From the NCBI GenBank assembly GCA_016927865.1, contig JAFGLU010000117.1:1-64000 (forward strand): DNA of 64,000 bases, read 5' to 3'. Made by a program: the position numbers and the translations under genes. Source of the stretch: Anaerolineaceae bacterium. GTDB taxonomy: Bacteria > Chloroflexota > Anaerolineae > Anaerolineales > Anaerolineaceae. Of this stretch, positions 37,736-47,299 are shown piece after piece (position 1 is the first letter of the stretch; the number at the start of each line of letters is the position of its first letter). The notes beneath the pieces were generated by a model that made no database searches, was not told the origin of the DNA, and was given only the letters and a program-made list of their open reading frames with translations.

Positions 37736-39194
37736 TCGTCTGGCTCCCTGGATCGTTGGGCTGGCCGCCGCTGTTGCACTGGGGGGGTATTTGTTTGCCT
37801 CCGGCAGACTGGAAGGGCCGGGTTTTCCGCTGGATGACGCCTGGATCCATCAAACCTATGCGCGTAACCTGGCTGAGCGAGGTGAATGGTCATTTGTGGC
37901 GGGTCAGACCTCGGGTGGGTCGACAGCGCCGCTGTGGTCGAGCTTGCTTGCGGCAGGGCATATATTGGGTCGTGGGACGCCTTATGCCTGGACATACGTG
38001 CTCGGTTTGCTGGGGCTGCTTGGGTTGGGGTTGGCTGGAGAAGGTTTCTTCCGGCGCGAGACCGGGCAAGGCGGTTGGCTGCCCTGGGCGGGCATCTTCC
38101 TGGCGGGGGAGTGGCATATGGTCTGGGCGGCAGGCTCGGGAATGGAAACGGCCTGGATGGGGGCGCTGGTGTTGCTGGCCTTGTGGGCGCTGGGCGCTCG
38201 AAAACTGCGCTGGGAACTGCTGGGCGTGTTGATTGGTTTTATGGTATGGGTGCGGCCGGATGGAATCACGCTGCTTGGGCCGGCATTGCTGGTGCTGGTG
38301 TTGGGTTCAAAAAGCTGGGGAGAACGCTGGATGAGCGCGGCCCGGCTGGCAGTAGGAATTGCGCTGCTGTTCGCCCCTTACTTGTTGTTTAACCATCTGG
38401 TGCAGGGAAGCTGGTGGCCGAACACCTTTTACGCCAAGCAGGCCGAATACGCGGCCCTGCAGACGGCTCCGCTGTTGGCCAGAATTCTTACCGAACTGTC
38501 CCTGCCGCTAATTGGAGCCGGGCTGCTGCTGGCGCCTGGTTTTGTCTACTTCGCCTGGGTGAGCTTGCGCGAAAAGCGCTGGGCCGGATTGGGCGCGGTG
38601 CTGTGGTTCCTGGGGTATGCGGGGTTGTATGCCTGGCGACTACCGGCTACTTACCAGTATGGGCGGTACCTGATGCCGGCCATGCCGGTGTATTTCGTGT
38701 GCGGGGTGGTAGGTGTGGCGCTGTTGGTATCCAGAATGCGCGCCGGCCGGGCAGGCCGCCTGAGCGCCTTGGGGTGGGTGGCGCTAATCGCGGCGCTGTG
38801 GGCGGGGTTTTATGGCCTTGGCATGACCCGTTACAGCCAGGATGTGGCTATTATTGAGACGGAGATGGTCGCGGCGGCGCGCTGGGTGGCGAAGAACACC
38901 CCAGAAGATACTTTGATCGCGGCGCATGATATTGGTGCGCTGGGGTATTTTTCCCAAAGGGACCTGGTGGATTTGGCCGGGCTGGTTTCGCCCGAGGTTA
39001 TCCCATTTATACGAGATGAAGCGGAAATTGCCTCGTATCTGGACCAGCGCGGGGTGGCTTATTTGATGACGTTTCCGGGGTGGTATTCAAAGTTGCCAGT
39101 CGGCCGAGAAATCCTCTGGCAGAGTGAGGGGGAGTATTCACCGCAGGCCGGCGGAGAGAATATGACCATTTACCGCTGGAGACGCTCTGATTAG
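37719..39194 (+). CDS. GT-C membrane glycosyltransferase-like protein (6)
   Basis: A 491-residue polytopic protein related to the one at 27070. It has FPLDDAWIHQTYARNLAERG and GGSTAPLWSSLLA, and in the C-terminal domain AAHDIGALGYFSQRDLVDLAG followed by SPE. The start overlaps the previous stop by 17 bases. It closes the second coupled run of the cluster (GT2, DUF2029, and three GT-C genes). About ten helices are expected. Confidence 0.82.
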   Translation: MNSKTDRLAPWIVGLAAAVALGGYLFASGRLEGPGFPLDDAWIHQTYARNLAERGEWSFVAGQTSGGSTAPLWSSLLAAGHILGRGTPYAWTYVLGLLGLLGLGLAGEGFFRRETGQGGWLPWAGIFLAGEWHMVWAAGSGMETAWMGALVLLALWALGARKLRWELLGVLIGFMVWVRPDGITLLGPALLVLVLGSKSWGERWMSAARLAVGIALLFAPYLLFNHLVQGSWWPNTFYAKQAEYAALQTAPLLARILTELSLPLIGAGLLLAPGFVYFAWVSLREKRWAGLGAVLWFLGYAGLYAWRLPATYQYGRYLMPAMPVYFVCGVVGVALLVSRMRAGRAGRLSALGWVALIAALWAGFYGLGMTRYSQDVAIIETEMVAAARWVAKNTPEDTLIAAHDIGALGYFSQRDLVDLAGLVSPEVIPFIRDEAEIASYLDQRGVAYLMTFPGWYSKLPVGREILWQSEGEYSPQAGGENMTIYRWRRSD

Positions 39195-39350
39195 CTGTAA
39201 GAATAGAGACCCGCAAGGGTGTATATTATTTCGACCCTTCGGGTGAAAAATGGTTGCCTGTATGAACCACTCATAGTATACTTGTTTCGTTCCCGTGTTA
39301 AGGTATCACCACTGTTAATTTAATTCCAATTTCGTGGCAGGAGTGTGTCA

Positions 39351-40424
39351 ATGGACCTGCAAGTCAGTACCGGAGCGGAAGACGGTCAGTCGCAATTCGA
39401 ACAGGAGTTGCAGGCCGAATATGATCAGGCCAAAAATACCCTGGGCGAAGTCAGCTTAATGCTGGCCCAAAGCCAGGCCGAGTTGAATAAGCTGACCCAG
39501 CGGAATGCGGCGATCAATGCGCAATTGCAGCAGGTGCAGGCTCAATTTGAGTCCATTCCGCGCGCCGACATCAAAGCTGCATATGTTGCGGCGCTAGATG
39601 CGCAACAACGTCTTTTGGTGATGCGCGGCCAGCTCGAGAAATTGCAGGGAGATGAAGCGAACCTGCGCAAGATTGTTAGCGTCATCGACCGTGCCCGAGA
39701 AGTGATGAGCAATCCGGGGCAATCAAAAGGCGGCGGAGGGATCCGATCGGCTGCTGGCGGGGCTGCTTCACTGGAAATGACTATCAACGCACAGGAAGCC
39801 GAGCGACAACGCCTTTCAAGGCAAATGCACGACGGCCCGGCGCAAACCCTGTCGAATTTTATCGTTCAAACCGAAATTACCGCGCGGATGTTGGATTTGG
39901 ACCAGGCCAGGGCGAAAGAAGAGATGGTCAACCTGAAGGCCGCGGCCATGAATACGTTTAAAGAAGTGCGGACCTTTATCTTTGAACTGCGCCCGATGAT
40001 GCTGGATGATCTGGGTTTATTCCCCACGATCAAGCGTTATGTGGAAAGCTTCAAGGAGCAGACGGGCTGCGATGTGAACATTTCGGTGAAAGGCAGTGAG
40101 CGGCGCTTGCAACCTTTCTTGGAAGTGATGCTTTTCCGCGCCCTGCAGGAATTGATCGGGAATGCGTACCGGCATAATATGGAAAATATTAGCAAGGTGC
40201 AGGTGAATATCACCGTCGTTTTGGACGACACCCTGTGCCGGGTCACCGTAAACGATAGCGGAAAGGGCTTTGACCCGGAAGTTGTTGATCAAAGCGGGCA
40301 TATTGGCCTCAAGCTGATCCGTGAACGGGTGGAAATGCTGGGCGGCTACATGGAAATTGACTCGGGGGTTGGGCGGGGGGCGCGCATCGCGTTCCAGGTG
40401 CCGGCTCTGGAGACACAAAGCTAA
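39351..40424 (+). CDS. Soluble sensor histidine kinase, DegS/NarL-type
   Basis: A 357-residue kinase without membrane helices. The first ~130 residues are a long coiled coil ([20 protein letters not shown]); a HisKA_3 box follows, with [19 protein letters not shown] (His160), and then a HATPase_c domain with [12 protein letters not shown] and DSGKGFDPE. This resembles B. subtilis DegS, which pairs with a NarL-type response regulator. No regulator is adjacent, so it is an orphan here. The ATG at 39351 is two codons after a GTG; GGCAGGAG precedes both. Confidence 0.92.
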   Translation: MDLQVSTGAEDGQSQFEQELQAEYDQAKNTLGEVSLMLAQSQAELNKLTQRNAAINAQLQQVQAQFESIPRADIKAAYVAALDAQQRLLVMRGQLEKLQGDEANLRKIVSVIDRAREVMSNPGQSKGGGGIRSAAGGAASLEMTINAQEAERQRLSRQMHDGPAQTLSNFIVQTEITARMLDLDQARAKEEMVNLKAAAMNTFKEVRTFIFELRPMMLDDLGLFPTIKRYVESFKEQTGCDVNISVKGSERRLQPFLEVMLFRALQELIGNAYRHNMENISKVQVNITVVLDDTLCRVTVNDSGKGFDPEVVDQSGHIGLKLIRERVEMLGGYMEIDSGVGRGARIAFQVPALETQS

Positions 40425-40458
40425 GGATATTCATTTTTTATCTCTTGAGGAGGCATTT

Positions 40459-41628
40459 ATGACAAAAACGATTGGTGTTCTAACCGGGGGTGGTGATGTT
40501 CCAGGGTTGAATCCGGCCATTAAGGCTTTATCGATGGGCGCCATGGAAATGGGTTACCGGGTTGTGGGGATTCGCCGTGGATGGGGCGGTTTGCTCAATT
40601 ACAATTTGGATGAGCCCTCGACCCATGATTATTATATTCGTCCGTTAACCCGGGATAGCGTGCGAACGATTGACCGCACTGGCGGTACCTTCCTGCACAC
40701 TTCGCGCACCAACCCGCAAAAGGTTTCTCCTGGCGCGACCCCGGATTTTCTGAAGAATTCTTCCTGGGGCAAGCCGGTTCCCGACAGCAACCTGACCGAT
40801 TACACCGATTACGTCATGAAAGTCATTGAACACCTGGGCATCGATGTGCTGTGCCCTATCGGTGGTGATGACACGCTGAGCTTTGGCGTGCGCCTGCACC
40901 GCGAAGGTATCCCGGTGGTGGCCCTGCCCAAGACGATGGATAACGACGTCTTCGGTACCGATTACTGTATCGGGTTCTCTACGGCTGTGACGCGCTCGGT
41001 GGAATTCATTACCAACATGCGCACTTCGGTGGGCTCGCACGAGCGCATCGGTATTGTGGAGCTGTTTGGCCGCAACTCTGGCGAAACCAGCTTGATCAGT
41101 GCTTACCTGTCCTATGTGGACCGCGCGGTCATCAGCGAAGTGCCTTTTGATGTGCACCGGCTGGCCAACTATCTGGTGGAAGACAAGCGCAACAACCCCT
41201 CCAACTACGCCATCATGACCATTTCTGAAGGCGGCATTATGGAAGGCGGCGAAGTGATTGAGACCGGCGAAGCGGATGCTTACGGGCATCGCAAACTGGG
41301 CGGCGTGGGCGAGATGTTGGCCGAGCAGATCAAACAGATCACCGGGCAGAATATCATGTACCAGCAGCTAGGTTATTTGATGCGCTCCGGCGCGCCGGAT
41401 TCGCTTGACCGCATGGTGGCCATGTCTTTCGGCAATCTGGCCATTCAACTGATCCGCCGTAACGAAACCGGCAAGATGTGCGCCCTGCACGGTGGCAAGT
41501 ACACCACCGTTCCGGTGGAGATGGTTCTGGCTGGAAAGAAGCGCGTGGATGTGACCAGCTATTATGATATTGAGCACTACCGCCCGAAGATTCGCGACTT
41601 TATGGGCGTGCCGATGTTCTTGAGCTAA
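40459..41628 (+). CDS. Phosphofructokinase, PPi-type signature
   Basis: A 389-residue phosphofructokinase ([17 protein letters not shown]). The nucleotide-site residues point to pyrophosphate as donor: IGGDDT has Asp138 where ATP enzymes have Gly, and LPKTMDND has Lys158 where E. coli PFK has Gly124. These two substitutions mark PPi-dependent enzymes. The reaction would be reversible and serve both glycolysis and gluconeogenesis. GAGGAGG precedes the start. It is followed by FBP aldolase after a hairpin. Confidence 0.92.
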   Translation: MTKTIGVLTGGGDVPGLNPAIKALSMGAMEMGYRVVGIRRGWGGLLNYNLDEPSTHDYYIRPLTRDSVRTIDRTGGTFLHTSRTNPQKVSPGATPDFLKNSSWGKPVPDSNLTDYTDYVMKVIEHLGIDVLCPIGGDDTLSFGVRLHREGIPVVALPKTMDNDVFGTDYCIGFSTAVTRSVEFITNMRTSVGSHERIGIVELFGRNSGETSLISAYLSYVDRAVISEVPFDVHRLANYLVEDKRNNPSNYAIMTISEGGIMEGGEVIETGEADAYGHRKLGGVGEMLAEQIKQITGQNIMYQQLGYLMRSGAPDSLDRMVAMSFGNLAIQLIRRNETGKMCALHGGKYTTVPVEMVLAGKKRVDVTSYYDIEHYRPKIRDFMGVPMFLS

Positions 41629-41633
41629 TTTTT

Positions 41634-41665
41634 TATCCCCTGCCGGAAATCTCCGGCGGGGGATA
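41634..41665 (+). terminator. Hairpin between PFK and aldolase genes
   Basis: TATCCCCTGCCGG and CCGGCGGGGGATA form a 13-bp stem (one G-T type pair) with a six-base loop, with TTTTTT before rather than after it. It may stabilise or partly end the PFK message ahead of the aldolase gene. Confidence 0.5.
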
Positions 41666-41685
41666 CTTATGCAAAGGAGATTCCT

Positions 41686-42636
41686 ATGATCGTAACCACC
41701 AAAAAACTCTTCGAAGCTGCTTATGGAAAGTATGCCATTGGCGCCTACAACATCAACAACCTGGAGCAGTGCATGGGTTTGTTTCAGGGGAATGTCGACA
41801 GCAAGGCTCCGTTCATCATTCAAATCAGCAAGGGCGCGCGCAAGTACAGCGACAAGCGCATGCTCGAAGCGATGATTCGGGCGGCGGACGAGATTTTCCC
41901 CGAAGCCATCTTCGCGGTGCACCTGGATCACGGCGATGAGGCCACCTGCATCGACTGCATCGAGAGCGGTTTCTACAGCTCGGTGATGATTGATGCTTCA
42001 CACGAGGATTTTGAGACCAATATTGCCATCACCAAGAAGATCGTTGATCTGGCGCATGCCCGCGGGATTGTGGTGGAAGCTGAGTTGGGACAGTTGGGCG
42101 GCGTGGAAGAGCACGTGGCGGTGGACGAATCTAACGCCAAGCTTACCGATCCCAAGAACGCTAAGGAATTTGTCGAGCGCTCCGGCTGCGATTCGCTGGC
42201 TGTCGCCATCGGCACCAGCCACGGCGCTTTCAAGTTCAGCGGGACGCAGGGCCTGCGCTTTGACGTGCTGGGTGAAATTCAGAAAGTGCTGCCGGGCTTC
42301 CCCCTGGTGATGCATGGTTCCAGCTCGGTGCCGCAGGAAGAGGTCGCGCGCATCAATGCCGCGGGTGGCAATTTGAAAGGCGCAAAGGGTGTGGATGCGA
42401 CCCAGTTCCGCCGCGCTGCCGAGTTGGGCGTGACCAAGATCAACATCGACACGGACGGCCGCCTGGTTTGGACCCGTGTGCATCGCGAGTATTTCCTGGC
42501 GAAGCCGGAAGAATTCGATCTGCGCCCGATTGGCAAAGTGTTCATGGCTGAATATGCCAAGTTCATCGCTCAGAAAAACGATTATCTTGGCAGCGCAGGG
42601 CAACTGGATGCGCTGCGCCAGATGCTGAGCAAATAA
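41686..42636 (+). CDS. Class II fructose-bisphosphate aldolase
   Basis: A 316-residue zinc aldolase that splits fructose 1,6-bisphosphate. The metal-site region is HLDHGDEATC, followed by MIDASHEDFETN, GTSHGAFKF and VMHGSSSVP, the latter near the phosphate loop. NIDTDGRLVW is also typical. It follows the PFK gene by 57 bases with AAAGGAG before the start and probably shares its promoter, placing two successive glycolytic steps together. Length is normal for the family. Confidence 0.94.
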   Translation: MIVTTKKLFEAAYGKYAIGAYNINNLEQCMGLFQGNVDSKAPFIIQISKGARKYSDKRMLEAMIRAADEIFPEAIFAVHLDHGDEATCIDCIESGFYSSVMIDASHEDFETNIAITKKIVDLAHARGIVVEAELGQLGGVEEHVAVDESNAKLTDPKNAKEFVERSGCDSLAVAIGTSHGAFKFSGTQGLRFDVLGEIQKVLPGFPLVMHGSSSVPQEEVARINAAGGNLKGAKGVDATQFRRAAELGVTKINIDTDGRLVWTRVHREYFLAKPEEFDLRPIGKVFMAEYAKFIAQKNDYLGSAGQLDALRQMLSK

Positions 42637-42647
42637 TTCATCTATTG

Positions 42648-42677
42648 ATCCAGGCGGGCGCGAAAACCCGCCTGGAT
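42648..42677. terminator. Terminator of the PFK-aldolase genes
   Basis: ATCCAGGCGGG and CCCGCCTGGAT make a perfect 11-bp stem with loop CGCGAAAA, 11 bases after the aldolase stop. Confidence 0.7.
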
Positions 42678-42778
42678 GCTTGAACCGTAACATATCTTTT
42701 CGATCACACCCCACCCCTGTATCCCCTCCCCACGCGCAAGCGTCTGGGTAAAATTTTTTGGGGCGTGGGGAGGGGAAT

Positions 42779-42831
42779 AAGAGATACAAAAGAGTGAGGG
42801 GCAGTACGCCCCTCACTCTTTTGTATCTCTT
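42779..42831. repeat. 53-bp palindrome before the Nudix gene
   Basis: Perfect arms of 24 bases (AAGAGATACAAAAGAGTGAG outward) around AGTAC. It lies between two genes in the same direction, so it is not simply a two-way terminator. Confidence 0.65.
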
Positions 42832-42892
42832 ACTTTCTTTGTGCTTAACTGTGTAGAGTAGCCGCAAAATATGAGGAGTTGACTTTTGTCAT

Positions 42893-43393
42893 ATGCCAAA
42901 AGCTGAACAAGGAATAACGGCGAAACGATATCAGATCATTCCGCGCACGTTGATTTTTGTGACGCGCGGCGATGCGGTGCTGTTGATCTGTGGCGCGCCA
43001 ACCAAGCGCCTGTGGGCGGGAAAGTATAACGGGATTGGCGGGCACCTGGAGCGCGGCGAGGATGTGCTGAGCGCGGCGCGGCGCGAGCTGGCCGAAGAAA
43101 CCGGCTTGCAGGTGAACGACTTGCGCCTGGTGGGCACGGTGCTGGTGGATGTGGAAGAGATGACCGGCATCGGTCTGTACGTCTTTTGTGGGGAATACAG
43201 CGGCGGTGAGGTGGTCGAATCGGCGGAAGGTCGCCCGGAATGGGTGCCGGTCGATGAATTGTCCGTCTTGCCGCTGGTGGAAGACCTTGTGAGCATCCTG
43301 CCGCGCGCGCTGGCAGCCAGGCAAGGCACGCCTTTCTCGGCGCGCTCGTTTTATGACGAGCAAGAGCGCCTGACCGTGGCGTTTGGAGAGTGA
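42893..43393 (+). CDS. Nudix hydrolase
   Basis: A 166-residue Nudix protein. The box GHLERGEDVLSAARRELAEE followed by TG fits the GX5EX7REUXEEXGU pattern. The N-terminal PRTLIFVTRGDAVLLICGA and WVPVDELSVLPLVEDL fit 8-oxo-dGTP or dihydroneopterin-triphosphate type members. It ends two bases before the next gene's ATG, so the two are co-translated. The substrate is uncertain. Confidence 0.9.
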   Translation: MPKAEQGITAKRYQIIPRTLIFVTRGDAVLLICGAPTKRLWAGKYNGIGGHLERGEDVLSAARRELAEETGLQVNDLRLVGTVLVDVEEMTGIGLYVFCGEYSGGEVVESAEGRPEWVPVDELSVLPLVEDLVSILPRALAARQGTPFSARSFYDEQERLTVAFGE

Positions 43394-43395
43394 AC

Positions 43396-45057
43396 ATGAG
43401 CGGTGAAGTTGCTTTGGATCGTGCCAGCGGGTACTTTGTGCGCGGCGGGCAGCGATTCATTCCGGTGGGGGTGAATTACTGGCCGGGAAGCTGCGGCGTG
43501 GAGATGTGGCGTGAGTGGCCGGAAGAGGAAATGCGCGCCGATTTGGATTTGGTGACCCGGCTGGAATTAAACACGCTGCGCTTCTTTTTGCGCTGGCAGG
43601 ATTTTGAGCCGGAGTTGGGGCATTACAATGAAGCGATGTTTGCCCGGTTGGAGCAGTTCTTGGGGTGGTGCCGGAGAAGGGACTTGTGCGCGCATCCATC
43701 GGTGTTTGTGGGCTGGATGAGTGGCGCAGCTTTCCGACCGGATTGGTTCGCGGGGCGCAATCTGTTCTCCGATCTTGCCCTGGTCGAGCGGGCGGAGGCC
43801 TTCTGTCGGAAGTTGAGCCCCATCTTTGCCAGGTTCAGCGACTGCATCCTGGCGGTTGATTTGGGCAACGAGCTGGACTGCCTGGAGGAAAGTAAGCAGG
43901 CTGCTCCGGCGGCGGTGCGCGATTGGTGCGGGCGAGTGGCAACTGCGCTGCGATCAGAATACCCGCAGGTTATTCTGATCTCGGGCTGCGACCACAATCA
44001 GGTCATTCAGGATACTGGCTGGCGGTTGGGAGACATGCCCGGCATGGACCTGTACTCCATGCACGGTTACCCGGTACCGGCCTGGCATTCGCTGGGCTTT
44101 GACGGGATGACCGACCCGCTGGCGGCGGAACTGCTGGCGGGGTATACCGGGGTGGCTCGCAGCTTTGGCCCGGTGCTGCTGCAGGAGTTCGGCACGATTG
44201 TCACCTTTGGCAAGGAGCAGCAGGAGGGCTATTTGCAACGTCTGCTGCCGGCCTGTTGGGCGGCAGGGGCGAACGGCTTTCTGTGGTGGTGTTTCCGGGA
44301 TATTCGCGCCAGGGTCAGACCGTATCTTTCTAACGGTTTTGAGGCTACCTTGGGCTTGGTAGATGAGCAAGGGCGGGTGAAGCCGGGTTTGCAGCCTTTT
44401 TTGGATTTCGGGCGCGGATTGCAAGCCCAGCCTGTACCAGTAGTGAATGACTTGGACACGGCTGTGTTTATCTCCAGCCAGTATTATCACCGCGACAATC
44501 AGGATTGCCCCGGGCACGAACCGGGTATGGAGTCTGGGGGCATCTTGTTGGCTCGGCATTTCCTCCAGCAGTTGGGACGCAGGGTGGGCTTTGTGCAAGG
44601 GAACCAGCAGGTGCCCGATGGCGTGAAGACGTTGGTAGTGGCGGGGGCACATCTACGCGTGGACGAGGCTGAAGTTTTGATCGAGTGGGTTAGGGAAGGC
44701 GGAACGCTGATCTGGCACGGGCCGGACGCGTTTAATTGGGGCCCGGCTTACAACGACTTGACCGGCGCGAAGCCGGTGCAGTATCGCAGCAATCGGGCGG
44801 TTTTATTCGAATTGGGTGGGACAGCCTGGAGATTAGACACTTTTCCACGCGGGCTGTGTCTGGAGGTGCAGGCAGAAAGCGCCGAGGTGCTGGCCAGAGA
44901 TGAGCGCGGGCTGCCGGTGATATTGAAGAACCGATTGGGCCAGGGTCAGGTGGTTGTGGCGCTGCCGCAGGTAGAGGGGACGATTGCGAAGGTCAGCGCA
45001 GACCCGCAGCAGCGTGAGGGCTGGGGCCTTTTCTACAAGCTTATGCTGGAGGCGTAA
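43396..45057 (+). CDS. Clan GH-A glycoside hydrolase with GATase-like domain
   Basis: A 553-residue enzyme. The N-terminal (beta/alpha)8 barrel is like GH5/GH42 enzymes: FIPVGVNYWPGSCGVEMW, then catalytic acid Glu159 in LAVDLGNELD and nucleophile Glu264 in LLQEFGT. The C-terminal region (from about 360) has VVAGAHLRVDEAEVLIEWV and REGGTLIWHG, like the glutamine-amidotransferase-like domain of beta-galactosidases. It lacks a signal peptide and is probably cytoplasmic. GGAGAG precedes the ATG; the GTG two codons earlier overlaps the Nudix stop. A beta-galactosidase, beta-mannosidase or similar activity is likely; the exact one is not. Confidence 0.85.
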   Translation: MSGEVALDRASGYFVRGGQRFIPVGVNYWPGSCGVEMWREWPEEEMRADLDLVTRLELNTLRFFLRWQDFEPELGHYNEAMFARLEQFLGWCRRRDLCAHPSVFVGWMSGAAFRPDWFAGRNLFSDLALVERAEAFCRKLSPIFARFSDCILAVDLGNELDCLEESKQAAPAAVRDWCGRVATALRSEYPQVILISGCDHNQVIQDTGWRLGDMPGMDLYSMHGYPVPAWHSLGFDGMTDPLAAELLAGYTGVARSFGPVLLQEFGTIVTFGKEQQEGYLQRLLPACWAAGANGFLWWCFRDIRARVRPYLSNGFEATLGLVDEQGRVKPGLQPFLDFGRGLQAQPVPVVNDLDTAVFISSQYYHRDNQDCPGHEPGMESGGILLARHFLQQLGRRVGFVQGNQQVPDGVKTLVVAGAHLRVDEAEVLIEWVREGGTLIWHGPDAFNWGPAYNDLTGAKPVQYRSNRAVLFELGGTAWRLDTFPRGLCLEVQAESAEVLARDERGLPVILKNRLGQGQVVVALPQVEGTIAKVSADPQQREGWGLFYKLMLEA

Positions 45058-45628
45058 CTTCTTCTTCGGGTAGGGCGCGTTCATAGAACACCAGCAGGGT
45101 GCTGCCGTATTTGCGCTGTTCGAACTCGACCAGTTGTTTGAGTGGTTGCGGAGAATATTCCACCGGGTCGATTTGCACGATGACCCAGGAGGAGTCGTTC
45201 ATCCAACCGGGATGCTCGTCTACGAGGCGCAGAGCGCGCTCCCACATGCCTTTGTACTGCGGCGGGGCGATGTAGATGTAGTCAAAATCGCGGTCGGGTG
45301 CGCGGCCCAGGTAGGCGAAGGCATCGGCCAGATGAACCTGCCCCAGTTCTTTGAGGTGGGTGGTTTCCAGGTTGGCGCGGATGGTGTCCACGGCGGAACG
45401 GTGCAGATCCAGGAAGCGGCAGTATGCGGCGCCGCGACTGAGCGCTTCCAGGCCGACCGAGCCGGTGCCGCCGAAGAGGTCGAGGAAAGACGCGTCGACC
45501 ACGTCTGTGCCCAGGATGTTGAAGAGTGCCTCTTTGACAATATCCGTGATGGGGCGGGTGGTGTCGCCGGGGACGTCTTTCAGGCGGATGCCGCGGGCTT
45601 TTCCGGAGATGATGCGGGGGTTGGCCAT
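45041..45628 (-). CDS. rsmD: RsmD-family 16S rRNA guanine-N2 methyltransferase
   Basis: A 195-residue SAM-dependent enzyme that methylates a 16S rRNA guanine (G966 in E. coli). RIISGKARGIRLKDVPG, RPITDIVKEALFNIL and DLFGGTGSVGLEALSRGA are characteristic. The catalytic motif, usually DPPY, reads IAPPQY (Ala121) here. It overlaps the 3' end of the glycosidase gene by 17 bases, on the opposite strand. It starts seven bases after the AAA gene and is last in the operon. Confidence 0.92.
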   Translation of the reverse strand: MANPRIISGKARGIRLKDVPGDTTRPITDIVKEALFNILGTDVVDASFLDLFGGTGSVGLEALSRGAAYCRFLDLHRSAVDTIRANLETTHLKELGQVHLADAFAYLGRAPDRDFDYIYIAPPQYKGMWERALRLVDEHPGWMNDSSWVIVQIDPVEYSPQPLKQLVEFEQRKYGSTLLVFYERALPEEEVTPPA

Positions 45629-45635
45629 GGGTTGC

Positions 45636-46814
45636 TCACATTTTCTGGATGAGCTTGTGCAGCTCGTCTTCTTCTTTGCGCCGGTGTTCAAAGTAATCGA
45701 CCATGAACTCGGAGCGGCGCAGGCGCAGCGCCATCGGCGCCACCAGGCGCAAGTCGTCCAAAGATACCTGGGCACGGGCATCGGCGGCAGCAAGGGCGCG
45801 GGCGGCTTCAAACAGGGTGATTTCGGCACGCAGCGAGTCGATGCGCATTTCCTGAATAATGGTGGTTCCAGCCTTTGTGATGGAAGCAGGGATTTCTACC
45901 CGTCCCAGCAGCGTGCGAGCGGCTTGAATTTCATCACGGGCCAGAAGGGTTTCGGGTTGAAACTGGGCCACGGCTGCGCGGGGGTTCACGCGGTAAGCCC
46001 GCGAGCGCTGGTAGGCTTCAACGCGTTCGGTGGGGTCTTCTAGCCCGCGAACGATCACCCGCAGGCCAAAGCGGTCCATGATCTGAGGGCGCAGATTACC
46101 TTCTTCAGGGTTCATGGAGCCCACCAGGTTGAAGCGGGCGCGGTAGGAGGCCGAAATAGCGCCCCGGCGAACGGTGTAAACGCCCGATGCGGCGGCATCC
46201 AGAATGGCGTTGACGATGTCGTCGTTGAGCAGGTTGACTTCGTCGACGTAGAGGACGTTGAGGTCAGCGTTGGCCAGGATGCCGCGCTGGAGGCGGACGC
46301 GCTTGTGCGCTTCGGCTTTATCGTCCAGCCAGCCGACCACATCCTCAATGCTGGCGTGCAGGGGAAGTTCAATCAGGCGAACTCGGTCGGAGGTGGTGAG
46401 GGGTAGGCCTTCGCCGAACTTGCGCGCGCAGTCGGGGCAGACAGCATCCATGCCGCCAGAGAGAATATCTTCGGGCAGGCAGCCGTAGAAGCAGTTGCTG
46501 CGCTCAACCGAGGGGAGCAGCTCGACCAGGCTGCGGGCGGTGGTGGTTTTCCCGGTGCCGCGCGGCCCCACCAGCAACACACCACTGACCAGGGGGTTGA
46601 TGATGGAGAGGAGCAGGGACAGCTTCATTTCCTGCTGGCCCACCAGGGCCAGGAAGGGGAAGGGCATGACGTCTGCCAGACCGGCGTCTTCGTGGGGCAG
46701 GTCGGCTTGAAAGTCGCGCCCGGTAACCAGGTCGATCAGTTCGCGCAGCGATCGAACGGTGCGGACGTAACCGGTTTCTTTTTCTCCCAGAGCAGAGTCG
46801 TTATACTCTGACAT
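45636..46814 (-). CDS. Magnesium chelatase subunit I-like AAA+ ATPase
   Basis: A 392-residue AAA+ protein like BchI/ChlI. It has the Walker A GPRGTGKTTTARSL, Walker B VLYVDEVNLL, FNLVGSMNPEEG (sensor 1) and RPQIMDRFGLRV. A Cys-rich insertion (CFYGC and CPDC, near residues 110-130) is typical of the BchI type. No BchD, BchH or other chlorophyll or cobalamin gene is near, so a role as a general MoxR/ChlI-like chaperone is likely. AGGAG precedes the start. Confidence 0.88.
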   Translation of the reverse strand: MSEYNDSALGEKETGYVRTVRSLRELIDLVTGRDFQADLPHEDAGLADVMPFPFLALVGQQEMKLSLLLSIINPLVSGVLLVGPRGTGKTTTARSLVELLPSVERSNCFYGCLPEDILSGGMDAVCPDCARKFGEGLPLTTSDRVRLIELPLHASIEDVVGWLDDKAEAHKRVRLQRGILANADLNVLYVDEVNLLNDDIVNAILDAAASGVYTVRRGAISASYRARFNLVGSMNPEEGNLRPQIMDRFGLRVIVRGLEDPTERVEAYQRSRAYRVNPRAAVAQFQPETLLARDEIQAARTLLGRVEIPASITKAGTTIIQEMRIDSLRAEITLFEAARALAAADARAQVSLDDLRLVAPMALRLRRSEFMVDYFEHRRKEEDELHKLIQKM

Positions 46815-46843
46815 GTTGCACGCTCCTAATGAAACGGCTTGCG

Positions 46844-47299
46844 TTAGCTGACGTCGTTATACGTCCAGTAGCGGTTGGCGAGGAAGTTCCACATCATCAC
46901 CACCAGCACCGCGATCGCCAGGGCGATGTTGTGCCCGGCAAAGGTGGGACTGAGGAAGAAGGTCTTGGGCAGGTTCTTGTCGAAGAAGGCGATCAGCACT
47001 TTCTCTAGCCAGGCGAACAAGGGGGTGCGGATGCCCAGGCCAATCAGGCTGACCACGGCAAATTGGATGACTTGCCTGGAGACGTTCTTGCTGCGCGAAT
47101 CTGGATAGGTCCAGAAACGGTTCCACAGGAAGTTGCTGGTGACAGCGGCTGTGAAAGAGAGGACCGAAGACAAAACAGCGGCGAGTTTAAAAATGCCGGT
47201 GAGGATGTTGAAGGCGCCAAAGTCAACCACGGCGCCAATGACACCCACGACGGCGAAGCGCAAAAAGCGGCTTCGTTCTTGTGGATTGGTGAGGATCAT
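46844..47299 (-). CDS. GtrA-family membrane protein
   Basis: A 151-residue protein with four hydrophobic helices, starting [20 protein letters not shown] and containing NRFWTYPD and [12 protein letters not shown], the duplicated GtrA motif. GtrA proteins flip polyprenyl-phosphate sugars across the membrane for surface glycans. The ATG overlaps the stop of the decarboxylase gene as ATGA. That link with a nucleotide-sugar enzyme fits the glycan role. Confidence 0.9.
   Translation of the reverse strand: MILTNPQERSRFLRFAVVGVIGAVVDFGAFNILTGIFKLAAVLSSVLSFTAAVTSNFLWNRFWTYPDSRSKNVSRQVIQFAVVSLIGLGIRTPLFAWLEKVLIAFFDKNLPKTFFLSPTFAGHNIALAIAVLVVMMWNFLANRYWTYNDVS

Noticed and set aside
45636-46814. Chlorophyll biosynthesis gene bchI
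   Set aside because: The protein is of that family, but no other pigment gene is in the window, so a photosynthetic role is not supported.
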